Part shown: positions 16,192 through 25,255 of the stretch, one piece after another
Layout of the letters: every line of letters begins with the position of its first letter
How positions within the stretch are numbered: the stretch's first letter is position 1
Assembly: GCA_963506915.1 (NCBI GenBank)
Contig: CAUORE010000004.1
Location: forward strand, 1-64,000
DNA length: 64,000 bases
Reading direction: 5' to 3'
From: JABCPE02 sp963506915
GTDB taxonomy: Bacteria; Bacteroidota; Bacteroidia; Flavobacteriales; Weeksellaceae
Translations under genes and position numbers: made by a program
Notes under the pieces: model-generated
What the model was told of the DNA's origin: nothing
Databases searched by the model: none
What the model saw: the letters and a program-made list of their open reading frames with translations, nothing else

Positions 16192-17697
16192 ATGAAAAAA
16201 ATAGTAGTATTATTATCAACAATATCTTTACTAGGAGGACTTATCTCTTGTAGGGAAGAATCTTTTCTGAATACAGAACCAACAGAGACTATTTCTACTC
16301 CTTCCACACAAGCTAAATTATATGGTGCATATCTTATGATGGCAAAATCTGGGACTGGGGGAACATCTCAACATAGTGATTTTGGACAAAGAGGATATGA
16401 TATATTTACAGACTTACTTTCGTCTGATATGGCAATGCCAAGAAACACTTATGGTCATTATAGAGAAATAGTGAATTTAACGGCTACTACTGATTATACA
16501 GATACATATAATTATATGCCTTGGAGATATTATTATAGATTGATTAATGCGGTGAATGATGTTATTAAGGAAACAGGAGGGAATGGAGTTGTTCCAGCTA
16601 ACCAAAATGATAAATATCTAATGGGGCAGGCAAAAGTTTTGAGAGCGCATGCATATTTCTATCTATTGCAGCTTTATACTGCGGAATATAGTCCTTCTTC
16701 AGAGGCAATTCCTTTGTATTTAGAGCCTAATATGCAACCTCGTCCAAAGTCTACACAGGCAGAAGTTTATTCAGCAATTATTAGCGATTTGAATGATGCT
16801 GTAACTTTATTGGATGGCTTTAATAGACCTAATAAAGGGGTAGTTAATAAGTATGTAGCAAAAGGAATGTTGGCTTATACATATGCTGCAATGGGAGATA
16901 ATGCCAATGCTTCTGCATTAGCATTAGAGGTTATGAATAGTAGTGGACATTCTATCACAACAAAAGAACAAGTAGTGAGATATCGTCACAATGGAGCTAC
17001 AGAATCTGGAGGTGGATTTAATAATTTAGAAACAGATAGCTGGATGTGGGGAATAGATATTACCACAAATAGTGATTTAGGATGGATAAACTGGTGGGGA
17101 CAAGCAGATGTTTATACATATGGCTATCAGTGGGCTGGAGATACTAAGTCTATAGATGAAGGTTTGTATAATTCTATAAGAACTGATGATATTAGAAAAA
17201 ATCAGTTTGTGAGTATGACTGCTTCAGGAGCTGTATTAAGTAATATTGCAGATACTAATGCAAGGTATAGTTATATTGCAGCAAATAAGTTCTTTACGCC
17301 GGAGAGAGTTCTTCAAGGGTCTAGAAATACTACTAATGATTATTTCTATATGAGAGTAGATGAATTCCATCTTTTGGCGGCAGAAACTCTGGCTAAGCAG
17401 GGTAACGATGCTCAGGCAAGAACTATATTGAAAAATTATTTATCAAATAGAATTACGAATGTATCATATATTGATGGTTTGTCGGGGGCAAGTCTACAAG
17501 CTGAAATATATAAGAATACGAGAATAGAATTTTGGGGAGAAGGGAAATCATACTTAGCTATGAAGCGTAATAGAGCTACTATTACTAGAGGAAGTAATCA
17601 TTTATATCATGCAGGAGCAAGTTTCCAGTATAATGATTCTAAATTGTCACTCAAAATTCCTCAACAAGAAGTGTTAAACAATCCTTATATTAATTAG
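16192..17697 (+). CDS. RagB/SusD-family nutrient-binding outer-membrane lipoprotein
   Basis: A 501-residue SusD-type lipoprotein. The signal MKKIVVLLSTISLLGGLISC has Cys20 as the lipidation site, followed by REESFLNTEPTE, a usual SusD opening. The helical TPR-like scaffold is seen in NDKYLMGQAKVLRAHAYFYLLQLY, the classic SusD motif. The C-terminal RIEFWGEGKSYLAMKRN corresponds to the family's R-x-E-x-x-x-E-G-x-R-x-x-D/A block. It forms the lid over SusC at the cell surface. It starts 11 bp after susC, so the pair is one operon. The product appears to have no carbohydrate-specific feature that would reveal the ligand. Confidence 0.92.
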   Translation: MKKIVVLLSTISLLGGLISCREESFLNTEPTETISTPSTQAKLYGAYLMMAKSGTGGTSQHSDFGQRGYDIFTDLLSSDMAMPRNTYGHYREIVNLTATTDYTDTYNYMPWRYYYRLINAVNDVIKETGGNGVVPANQNDKYLMGQAKVLRAHAYFYLLQLYTAEYSPSSEAIPLYLEPNMQPRPKSTQAEVYSAIISDLNDAVTLLDGFNRPNKGVVNKYVAKGMLAYTYAAMGDNANASALALEVMNSSGHSITTKEQVVRYRHNGATESGGGFNNLETDSWMWGIDITTNSDLGWINWWGQADVYTYGYQWAGDTKSIDEGLYNSIRTDDIRKNQFVSMTASGAVLSNIADTNARYSYIAANKFFTPERVLQGSRNTTNDYFYMRVDEFHLLAAETLAKQGNDAQARTILKNYLSNRITNVSYIDGLSGASLQAEIYKNTRIEFWGEGKSYLAMKRNRATITRGSNHLYHAGASFQYNDSKLSLKIPQQEVLNNPYIN

Positions 17698-17721
17698 AAA
17701 GTTTTGTTTTCCAAAATTTAT

Positions 17722-17764
17722 TAAATTTGTACCTCATAAAATTTTTATGAGGTACATTTTTTTT
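17722..17764 (+). terminator. terminator of susCD overlapping a -7 box and the porin start codon
   Basis: A perfect 13-bp inverted repeat with a one-base centre (17729-17755, arms GTACCTCATAAAA and TTTTATGAGGTAC) runs into eight T residues (17757-17764), the form of an intrinsic terminator for susC-susD. The right arm contains the ATG (17747) of the next gene. TAAATTTG at 17722-17729 is a -7 box placed so that transcripts starting from it would lack most of the left arm and could not form the hairpin. Confidence 0.65.
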
Positions 17765-19654
17765 ATATTAATATTGCTGGGAAGCTTTTTAAAGGCGCAG
17801 ACAAATGATTTGCCAGTGAGTGATTCCGTTGTGGTGGACAATGGAGAGAAGGATTCTATACAGATTTTTAGACCGACGATTGATGATTATCAGTTTTTCA
17901 CGCAGTTTTCTCAGCGAAAAGCGTTTGATACTGTTTTCACTATTGGTAAATCTTATCAATTTACTCAATATAATAATAGGGATAATTTTGGGAAAATCCA
18001 GTTTGCGAATATCGGAGAGGGATTTCAGAATTTGGTTTATAAGACTGATGCAGAGCAGGATTTAGCATTATTGCCTACAAGAAAATCTTTCTTTATACTG
18101 GGAATTAAGGATATAAAATATTACGATGTGAAAAGTCCCACTACGGCATTCTATTATCATAATGGAATGAGTAGCGGCGGAGCTCTGCAAACAACTTATA
18201 CTCAGAATATTGGCAAAAGGTTTAATTTTGCGATAGAGTATATGGGGCTGCGTTCGGAGGGGCTGTATCAGAGGGAAATAGCATCTTCTAATAATACCAT
18301 TTTCTCTGCACATTATCTTTCTAAAAACTCCAAATATGAGGCTTTTGCGCATTTTATTCATCAGAATATTTCTAATGAGGAGAATGGGGGAATTGCGAAT
18401 TTGGAGAATTTTACAAGTGGAGATTCTCGATTCAACAGCAGAAAAAACCTTACAGTGAATTTACATAATACCTACACCAGAATGGCAGTGAGGAGGTTTT
18501 ATTTTAGCCATTATTTTGCACCTTTCGATGTGGAGAAATTTCCATTTAAGCTGAGTCATACAATTTTTTATCAAACCAATAAATATTTCTACACACAGGA
18601 TGGCACAGAGAACTATTATTCATCTTCGTTGATTACGGATTATCCTACCAATAATAAGAGGAAATCGACTAAATTCAGCAATACAGTGAGTTTGCTTTTT
18701 GATAATGAGGCTTTTAGAGCGGAAGCGGGAGTTCGTTATCAAAACATCAGTTATAGGTCATTTTATCCGTTGATAATCAGTGGATTACAGGAAGATTCTA
18801 AATTTAAGGAAAATCGTTTGGGATTGGTAGGAAATCTTAAAATAAAACTTTGGGATAAAATCAATCTAAATTCGGATTTGGAAATTTCTAACGGAAAAGC
18901 CTTTGGAAATTATCTAAATTCAGAAAATCATCTGACTTTTGAGCCTATTGAGGGTTATTCCATCAGCGGGCATGTGAAATTCAAATCGGCAGCTCCATCG
19001 TTTAATTACTTGATGAACACTTCTTTTTATCAAGATTATAATTTCAAATATTCTGATTTTAAGAACCAAAATGTTTTGGAAATAGGAGCGGATTTAAATC
19101 TCAAATGGTTTGATACTAAGCTGTTTGCGAATTATTTCAGAATAGGGCAGCTGGCGTATTTTAATTCTTCGGCGATGCCTCAGCAGAGCACTTCATCAGT
19201 GAATATATCGCAGATAGGAGGCGAGGCTACATTTACTTATCGTAAATTTAATTTTAACGCTAAGGTATTGCTTCAGAATGTTTTAAATAATAAAGATGTG
19301 CTTCCATTGCCAGAATTCATAGGAAGGGCGAATGTTTATTATCAATCCAAAATATTCAAAAAAGCGGCTGAAATTCAGACGGGAATCAAGGCTTATTATT
19401 TCTCAAAATTTGCCTCACAGCAGTATTTCCCGATACTTAATGAATTTATCCTACTATCCACAAATTCGCATTCCATCGGAGGCAGGCCGTTGGTAGATGT
19501 TTATTTTAATATGAAAGTAAAACGAATGATGATTTATGCTGAAGCACAGCATCTTAACACTACTTTCATGAAAAATCAGTCCTATGCTGCGCCGTTTTAT
19601 CCAGTGGCAGATTTTAGGCTGAATTTAGGTTTGGTATGGTATTTATTCCATTAA
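17747..19654 (+). CDS. putative outer-membrane porin (Porin_10-like)
   Basis: A 635-residue predicted outer-membrane beta-barrel. MRYIFFILILLGSFLKAQ is a signal peptide; next come TNDLPVSDSVVVDN and DDYQFFTQFSQRKAFDTVFTIGKSYQFTQYNNRDNFG, a conserved start of the Bacteroidota 'putative porin' family (PF14121-like). The rest alternates polar and aromatic residues typical of barrel strands and ends in RLNLGLVWYLFH with a terminal aromatic. The substrate is unknown. The start codon lies in the terminator-like hairpin following susD. bshC follows 12 bp later, giving the porin-bshC order. Confidence 0.85.
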   Translation: MRYIFFILILLGSFLKAQTNDLPVSDSVVVDNGEKDSIQIFRPTIDDYQFFTQFSQRKAFDTVFTIGKSYQFTQYNNRDNFGKIQFANIGEGFQNLVYKTDAEQDLALLPTRKSFFILGIKDIKYYDVKSPTTAFYYHNGMSSGGALQTTYTQNIGKRFNFAIEYMGLRSEGLYQREIASSNNTIFSAHYLSKNSKYEAFAHFIHQNISNEENGGIANLENFTSGDSRFNSRKNLTVNLHNTYTRMAVRRFYFSHYFAPFDVEKFPFKLSHTIFYQTNKYFYTQDGTENYYSSSLITDYPTNNKRKSTKFSNTVSLLFDNEAFRAEAGVRYQNISYRSFYPLIISGLQEDSKFKENRLGLVGNLKIKLWDKINLNSDLEISNGKAFGNYLNSENHLTFEPIEGYSISGHVKFKSAAPSFNYLMNTSFYQDYNFKYSDFKNQNVLEIGADLNLKWFDTKLFANYFRIGQLAYFNSSAMPQQSTSSVNISQIGGEATFTYRKFNFNAKVLLQNVLNNKDVLPLPEFIGRANVYYQSKIFKKAAEIQTGIKAYYFSKFASQQYFPILNEFILLSTNSHSIGGRPLVDVYFNMKVKRMMIYAEAQHLNTTFMKNQSYAAPFYPVADFRLNLGLVWYLFH

Positions 19655-19666
19655 AATAAAGGTAAA

Positions 19667-21244
19667 ATGAACAAAAAAGAGATATTTTTAAAAGACATAT
19701 ACAGCATTCCCAGCCTTATTAAGGGCTTTTTCGCTGATGAGGAATATGCTTCGCGTAGGTTTTCTTTGGGAAATGTGCAGAAACAGGTGGAATTGAAGGA
19801 AAAAAGCTATTCCAAAGAGCAGAGAAAAATTCTTTGTGAGGTTTTGGAAAAACAATTAGGAAAATTGCAATTGTCTGATAAACAGAAAGAAAATTTGCAA
19901 ACTCTTTCACAGGAGAATGTTTTTACCATCGTTACGGGGCATCAGCTGAATCTGTTTACAGGATCTGCGTTTTTCGTTTATAAAATTTTGCAGACAATAA
20001 AAACGACAGATTTTCTAAATCAAAATATTCAAGGAAAAAAATTCGTTCCTATATTTTGGATGGCTACGGAAGACCACGATTTTGAGGAAATAAATCATTT
20101 TAAAACTCAAAATCACATTTATAGCATCGATGGAAAATCAGGAGGAGCGGTCGGCAGAATAAAGGTTGAGAGAAACAATTTCATAGAAGAATTTGAAAAA
20201 GAATTTAAATATAATGATTTTGGTAAGGAGCTGATAGACTGGATGAAGGAGGCGTATGCAGAGCGAAATACACTGGCAGAAGCTACCAAAACGCTTGTGA
20301 ATAAACTCTTTGCTGACCGAGGACTGCTGATGATAGATGGAGATGACCGAGGGCTGAAAGAGCAGATGAAAGGGATTTTTGCTGATGAATTGAAAAATAA
20401 TTCACTGAAAAAAGAAACGCACCAATCCGTAGAAAATCTCACGAAAAAATATGGAAAAGTGCAGGTGAATCCGAGGGAAATCAATTTATTTTATCTTACG
20501 GAAACTCGTGATAGAATAGAGTTTGATGGAGAAAAATACCATGTGGTGGACAAGGAAATTTCTTTCACAGAGGAGGAAATTTTGGCGGAATTAGAAAGTT
20601 ATCCAGAAAAATTCAGCCCAAATGCAGTGATGCGCCCTATTTATCAGGAAAAAATACTTCCAAATATAGCTTATATAGGCGGAAATGCAGAGGTGATGTA
20701 TTGGCTGGAATTGAAAGAATATTTCCGACATGTGCAAGTTCCTTTTCCGATTTTAATTCCGAGAAATTCAATGCTTTTCTTGACTGAAAAAACAGCAAAT
20801 AAAATCCAGAAAATGGGACTTGGGATAGATGAATTTTTCATGGATTATGCGGAGATTATCAAAGAGAAATTGCTTTTTGAATCGGAACTTTTGGAGATTC
20901 TTACAGAAAAAGAAGAGGAGCTGAAAAAATCTTTTGGGCTGCTGAAAGAAAAATCTTCACTTACAGATAAGACTTTTAGGAATTTGGTGGAAGCGGAGGA
21001 GATCCGCCAGTTGAAATCTTATAACCGAATGAAAAAGAGACTTTTGCGAGCGGAAAAAATAAAACAATACGAGAAATATATGCAGCTGAGACAGTTGTAT
21101 TTAGATGTTCATCCTAATGCTGTATGGCAGGAGAGAGTGCTGAATTTCAGTGTGTTTTATGCGCAGAAAGGAAGAGTGTGGATAGAAGAATGCTATCAAA
21201 AAATGGATGTGGAAAACTCTGTGCTAATTATTTCGTGCATTTAA
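19667..21244 (+). CDS. bshC: bacillithiol biosynthesis cysteine-adding enzyme BshC
   Basis: A 525-residue BshC. The enzyme adds cysteine to GlcN-malate, the last step of bacillithiol synthesis. The Rossmann-like core has FTIVTGHQLNLFTGSAFFVYKIL (about 84-106) and FWMATEDHDFEEINHF (about 126-141), which are the BshC signatures. Also seen is PNIAYIGGNAEVMYWLELKEYF (about 331-352), followed by a coiled-coil (about 420-490, KEEELKKSF to RLLRAEKIKQYEKY) that forms the dimer arm. Length is usual for the family. It starts 12 bp after the porin stop; bshA and bshB are not in the window. Confidence 0.95.
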   Translation: MNKKEIFLKDIYSIPSLIKGFFADEEYASRRFSLGNVQKQVELKEKSYSKEQRKILCEVLEKQLGKLQLSDKQKENLQTLSQENVFTIVTGHQLNLFTGSAFFVYKILQTIKTTDFLNQNIQGKKFVPIFWMATEDHDFEEINHFKTQNHIYSIDGKSGGAVGRIKVERNNFIEEFEKEFKYNDFGKELIDWMKEAYAERNTLAEATKTLVNKLFADRGLLMIDGDDRGLKEQMKGIFADELKNNSLKKETHQSVENLTKKYGKVQVNPREINLFYLTETRDRIEFDGEKYHVVDKEISFTEEEILAELESYPEKFSPNAVMRPIYQEKILPNIAYIGGNAEVMYWLELKEYFRHVQVPFPILIPRNSMLFLTEKTANKIQKMGLGIDEFFMDYAEIIKEKLLFESELLEILTEKEEELKKSFGLLKEKSSLTDKTFRNLVEAEEIRQLKSYNRMKKRLLRAEKIKQYEKYMQLRQLYLDVHPNAVWQERVLNFSVFYAQKGRVWIEECYQKMDVENSVLIISCI

Positions 21245-21300
21245 TTATAAAGCCGTATTTTTGTGGTCTAATTGTTATATAACAATAATACTAAAATCAA

Positions 21301-23271
21301 ATGAAAAAAATATTATTAACCATACTAGGAACAGCATTCGCGGTATTATCTGGGCAACAGAAGAAGCATACTGTGGTGGCTAAAGAAAATCCCACTACTA
21401 TTGCTAAAAAATATGGTGTCAGTGTAGATGAGCTTATTAAGCAAAATCCTAAAATAAAGGATGGAAAAATAGATATAGGAGATGTTTTGATTATTCCTAA
21501 TAAACAAAAAAACACTCAAAAAACAGAAGAGAAAAAGGAGGAAAAAAAGGAAGATAAAAAGTCTACTGAAAAGAAATCCAATCAGAAATTGGGTAAAATT
21601 TATCTTCAGCCAAAACAGACTATCTATGGCATAACCAGACAATACAAAATCTCTGAAGAAGAACTGAGAAAGCTGAATCCTAATTTGGAAAGCCATATGA
21701 AAGTGGGTGAAGCACTTGTGCTGCCAGAAGATAAAATCAGAAAGTATGGTGACAAAGCCGCTCAGCAGGAGGTAGTGGATACACCTAAAAAGGATAGAGA
21801 AGAGGAGAAAAAAACTCAAATGCTAGCTTCAGAAGATGGAGCGTATGTGGTTCAGCCAAAAGATACATATTACGGAATTACAAGGAAGTTTAACATTTCG
21901 CAGAGTGAGTTGTTTGCATTAAATCCAGGTTTGGAGCAGAGAGGACTTAGGTCTGGAGATGTTATCATAGTGAAAAATACAGCATCTTCTAAAAATGTAG
22001 CAACAACAACGAAAGAAACTTCTGAGAAAAATACAAAACCTAAAGAGGAGAAAAACACGCCTCCAAAAGAGGTGAAAACCAAAACTTATTCTGTGGAAGA
22101 ATATGTGACTCATGAGGTTAAAAAAGGCGAAAGTGCATTTGGGATTGTGAATAAATATAACATCACATATGACCAGCTTGCCGAAATGAATGGAGGACTT
22201 CCTAATGGAATAAAGCAGGGAATGGTGCTGAATATCAAGAAGGTCAATAGACAATATGTGAAGGCCGATGATGATGTGTTTAGTATTGCTTTGATTCTGC
22301 CTTTTGGTTTTGATACTAATGATACTAAATATAGAACGCTTTCTGCGGACTTCCTAATCGGTGCTAAACTTGCTGCACAAAGAGGAATGCGAGATGGTAA
22401 AAAAGTAAGTATCAATGTGATAGATGCTGAAAATGAGAATTCCTTTAAAAATAATTTGGCGCAGATTAACAAGACCAATACAGATTTGATTATAGGTCCA
22501 TTCTTTAAGTCAAATGTGATAGAAGTTCTTGAATATGTGAAGAATGAAAAAATTCCTGTGGTGGCTCCATTTGCCCATACAGAGGAGATGTATAAATACA
22601 ATAATCTAGTTATCGTAGAGCCAGGGAATAGAGTGTATGCAGAGAGAATCGTTCGTGAGGTCAAAAATGCTCATTCAAAAGAAAAAGTATTTATTGTAGG
22701 TGAAGAAAACAATCCAGAAGTTATTTTCCTTAAAGAACAGCTGACAAAAGAGTTATCTAAAACTGAGATAGTGGTCGTTAGTTCACCATCTGGAATAGAG
22801 CTGGAGCAGAATATGGTAACAGGACAAAGTCTGCCAGCAGTAGTTATTTTAGCAAATGATAATAATGCTGTGGGAGCAGGATTTGCGAAGAAAATAATAG
22901 AACTAGCCAAACAAACAGAAGGAATCAAGGCGTTTAGTATGTATTACCACCCTGATTTTGAGAAGAATGTAGATCCTTTAAGTAAAGCGAATTTGGTTTA
23001 TTTGATGGATAGAAAAATAAATACAGATGGAGATTTTGAGAAGGAGGTTTTGGCTGAGTTTAAAAAAGAATATTGTAGAACACCATCTAAATACACCATT
23101 ATAGGTTTTGATGTGGTTAGTGATATGTTGGCAAGGGAATCAAAAGGAGAAGTCCTAAGAAATATGAGTAAAGTTCAGACTCAGTTGGCAACCAAGTTTG
23201 AATATATCCGAAACAAAAAAAATGGGGCTTTTGTGAATACTGGATTTAGAGTAGTGAGATTGGTTCCTTAG
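21301..23271 (+). CDS. LysM-repeat protein fused to a periplasmic receptor-like domain
   Basis: A 656-residue exported protein. After a short signal (MKKILLTILGTAFAVLSGQ) there are four LysM peptidoglycan-binding domains at about 23-66, 99-142, 181-224 and 270-312, each with the G(V/I)-x(S/T)-x-(D/E)-(E/Q)-L pattern and a final (I/V)-x-(I/V)-P strand. They are joined by Lys/Glu/Thr-rich linkers. From about 327 to the end is a type-1 periplasmic-binding-protein fold (FSIALILPFGF; ANRGM-like RGMRDGKKVSINVIDAENEN; LIIGPFFKSNVIEVLEYVKNEKIPVVAPFA), as in branched-chain amino-acid receptors and LpoA. The architecture suggests a wall-anchored sensor or a cell-wall synthase activator. It lies between bshC and fabD on the same strand. 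Confidence 0.85.
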   Translation: MKKILLTILGTAFAVLSGQQKKHTVVAKENPTTIAKKYGVSVDELIKQNPKIKDGKIDIGDVLIIPNKQKNTQKTEEKKEEKKEDKKSTEKKSNQKLGKIYLQPKQTIYGITRQYKISEEELRKLNPNLESHMKVGEALVLPEDKIRKYGDKAAQQEVVDTPKKDREEEKKTQMLASEDGAYVVQPKDTYYGITRKFNISQSELFALNPGLEQRGLRSGDVIIVKNTASSKNVATTTKETSEKNTKPKEEKNTPPKEVKTKTYSVEEYVTHEVKKGESAFGIVNKYNITYDQLAEMNGGLPNGIKQGMVLNIKKVNRQYVKADDDVFSIALILPFGFDTNDTKYRTLSADFLIGAKLAAQRGMRDGKKVSINVIDAENENSFKNNLAQINKTNTDLIIGPFFKSNVIEVLEYVKNEKIPVVAPFAHTEEMYKYNNLVIVEPGNRVYAERIVREVKNAHSKEKVFIVGEENNPEVIFLKEQLTKELSKTEIVVVSSPSGIELEQNMVTGQSLPAVVILANDNNAVGAGFAKKIIELAKQTEGIKAFSMYYHPDFEKNVDPLSKANLVYLMDRKINTDGDFEKEVLAEFKKEYCRTPSKYTIIGFDVVSDMLARESKGEVLRNMSKVQTQLATKFEYIRNKKNGAFVNTGFRVVRLVP

Positions 23272-23310
23272 TTTTTTTAATAATAAAATAGATTTAGATT
23301 TTTCAAAAAT

Positions 23311-24186
23311 ATGAAAGCATTAGTGTTTCCTGGACAAGGATCTCAGTTTGTGGGGATGGGTAAGGATCTTTATGATTACCGTAAGGAGATTAGAGATTTG
23401 ATGAATTCTGCTAATGATATATTGGGATTTGATATTTTGTCCGTGATGTTTGATGGGACAGAAGAGGATTTAAAGAAAACCAAAATAACACAGCCAGCTA
23501 TTTTTATTCATTCTGTAGCTATTGTAAAGGCAATCGATACAATAGGAGCAGGCATGGTGGCAGGACACTCTTTGGGTGAATTCTCTGCTTTGGTAGCAAA
23601 TGGAGTTTTATCGTTTAAAGATGGGCTGGAGCTGGTTTACCAAAGAGCTTTGGCTATGCAGGAGGCTTGCGATATCAATCCTTCTTCTATGGCAGCGGTG
23701 CTTGGGCTGGATGATGATAAAGTAGAAAAAATTTGTGCAGAGATAGATGGGCTGGTAGTTCCTGCGAACTATAACTGCCCTGGGCAATTGGTGATTTCTG
23801 GTGAAACACCAGCAGTGGAAAAGGCGTGCGAAGCCCTAAAAGCAGCTGGTGCGAAAAGAGCGCTTTTACTGCCAGTGAATGGAGCTTTTCACTCTCCTTT
23901 GATGCAGCCAGCGCAAGAAAAATTAGCACAAGCAATAGAAGGAGTTAAGTTTAGTAACCCTATTCTTCCGATTTATCAGAATGTAACAACGACTCCTGTG
24001 ACAGACCCAGAGGAAATAAAAAAGAATCTGATAGCACAGCTGACAGGTCCTGTAAAATGGACACAAACGATACAAAATATGGTAAAAGATGGCGCTGACC
24101 ATTTTGTGGAAGTGGGGCCAGGGAAAACATTACAAGGATTGATAAAGAAAATATCGCCTAGTATTATGGTTTCATCAGGGATATAA
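23311..24186 (+). CDS. fabD: malonyl-CoA:ACP transacylase
   Basis: A 291-residue FabD, which moves malonyl from CoA to acyl carrier protein for fatty-acid synthesis in the cytoplasm. It has the opening MKALVFPGQGSQFVGMG, the active-site GHSLG with Ser87, QEACDINPSSMAAVLG, and GAFHSPLM around residue 195 carrying the catalytic His. The C-terminal VEVGPGKTLQGLIKK is also conserved. Length is normal. It follows the LysM gene by 39 bp and ends in a strong terminator. Confidence 0.95.
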   Translation: MKALVFPGQGSQFVGMGKDLYDYRKEIRDLMNSANDILGFDILSVMFDGTEEDLKKTKITQPAIFIHSVAIVKAIDTIGAGMVAGHSLGEFSALVANGVLSFKDGLELVYQRALAMQEACDINPSSMAAVLGLDDDKVEKICAEIDGLVVPANYNCPGQLVISGETPAVEKACEALKAAGAKRALLLPVNGAFHSPLMQPAQEKLAQAIEGVKFSNPILPIYQNVTTTPVTDPEEIKKNLIAQLTGPVKWTQTIQNMVKDGADHFVEVGPGKTLQGLIKKISPSIMVSSGI

Positions 24187-24210
24187 TGGATTTCGTAATC
24201 TGTAAAAAAT

Positions 24211-24248
24211 ATTGCTATTCTTGGATATTCCGAGGATAGCAATTTGTT
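24211..24248 (+). terminator. terminator after fabD
   Basis: Arms 24211-24224 and 24230-24243 pair over 14 positions (two G-U) with a five-base loop, followed by a short T-rich run that overlaps the upstream edge of the next promoter. Confidence 0.75.
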
Positions 24249-24261
24249 TATAAATATTATT

Positions 24262-24269
24262 TACCTTTG
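24262..24269 (+). promoter_or_regulatory. -7 box TACCTTTG immediately before the GYDIA kinase ATG
   Basis: A perfect TAnnTTTG lies only four bases before the ATG at 24274, so the transcript would start at or next to the start codon. TTTG at 24243-24246 is a possible -33 element at short spacing. Confidence 0.5.
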
Positions 24270-24273
24270 TTTT

Positions 24274-25179
24274 ATGGAAAGTTTTTTTTCACATGGCAAA
24301 CTGCTTCTCACTTCAGAATATTTTGTGCTGGACGGGGCAATGGCACTTGCTGTTCCGACCAAATCTGGACAAAACCTCTGTGTAGAAGAAAAAAATGATG
24401 GCAAGGCTCTCGTTTTTTGGGAGGCTTATCATAATGGGAGGCTTTGGATGAGTGCAGAAATTGATTATCTCAATTGGAGAATTATAAAAACTAATCTTCC
24501 CAAAAATGCCGAATTCATCATGAATGTTCTTAGAAATATTCAAAGCCTTTCATCATCTCATTTACAAGATAAAAAATCATATTTCATGAAGACCAATCTG
24601 GAATTTCCTGCTAATTTTGGCTGGGGGAGCAGTTCTACGCTGATGGCAAATCTTGCCAAATGGGCTGGGATAGATGCTTTTGAGCTGAATGAAATTTCCC
24701 TTGGTGGAAGCGGCTATGATATAGCAGTAGCAATGGAGGGAACGCCTATTTTGTATCAGTTAAATTGGAAAAATAGAGAGATAAAACAAGTGGATTTTAA
24801 TCCAGAATTTAAGGAAGAATTGATATTTGTCCATCTCAACCAAAAACAAGACAGCCGCGAAGGCATAAAACTCTATAAATCTAAACTCAAATCAAAGGAA
24901 ATAGTTGGCGAGTTTTCGGATTTGACGGAGAAAATTTTAAATTGTAAAAACATCGATGAATTTTCTGATTTAATGGAAATTCACGAAAAAAAAGTTTCAG
25001 AATTTTTGGGACTTACTAAAGTCAAACAGCAGTATTTCCCTGACTGCCCTGTTTTTGTGAAAAGCCTTGGGGCGTGGGGAGGAGATTTTGTGATGACAAG
25101 GAAATTTCAAGGATATGAAAACTTTTTTCACGGATATGGGTTTCATACTTTTTTTGACTGGAACGAAATAATTAAGTAA
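24274..25179 (+). CDS. GYDIA-family GHMP kinase
   Basis: About 301 residues from the ATG at 24274 (MESFFSHGKLLLTSEYFVLDGA). A TTG ten codons upstream lies before the -7 box and is unlikely. GHMP-kinase motifs are the N-terminal HGKLLLTSEYFVLDG, the phosphate-binding FGWGSSSTLMANL (115-127) and the family-naming GGSGYDIA (144-151). Flavobacteria use the mevalonate pathway, and this kinase resembles mevalonate or phosphomevalonate kinases, but its own substrate is not established. It lies between fabD and pckA with its own predicted promoter. Confidence 0.88.
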   Translation: MESFFSHGKLLLTSEYFVLDGAMALAVPTKSGQNLCVEEKNDGKALVFWEAYHNGRLWMSAEIDYLNWRIIKTNLPKNAEFIMNVLRNIQSLSSSHLQDKKSYFMKTNLEFPANFGWGSSSTLMANLAKWAGIDAFELNEISLGGSGYDIAVAMEGTPILYQLNWKNREIKQVDFNPEFKEELIFVHLNQKQDSREGIKLYKSKLKSKEIVGEFSDLTEKILNCKNIDEFSDLMEIHEKKVSEFLGLTKVKQQYFPDCPVFVKSLGAWGGDFVMTRKFQGYENFFHGYGFHTFFDWNEIIK

Positions 25180-25217
25180 AACTGAGCTAAATCATAGGAA
25201 AAACCTAAAAATATCAA

Positions 25218-25225
25218 TACATTTG
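25218..25225 (+). promoter_or_regulatory. -7 box TACATTTG of pckA
   Basis: An exact TAnnTTTG, 30 bp before the ATG at 25256. No clear -33 TTG is seen upstream. Confidence 0.45.
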
Positions 25226-25255
25226 CGTATAGTTAATTTATATAAAATATTTAAC

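Noticed and set aside
21535..21570. Lys/Glu codon-rich purine tract in the LysM gene, looking like a simple repeat.
   Set aside because: It encodes a flexible interdomain linker and has no regular unit.
22110..22664. A 184-codon minus-strand frame inside the LysM-receptor gene.
   Set aside because: Its composition mirrors the sense gene (Ser/Leu/Ile from antisense AT-rich codons), with no recognisable domain.
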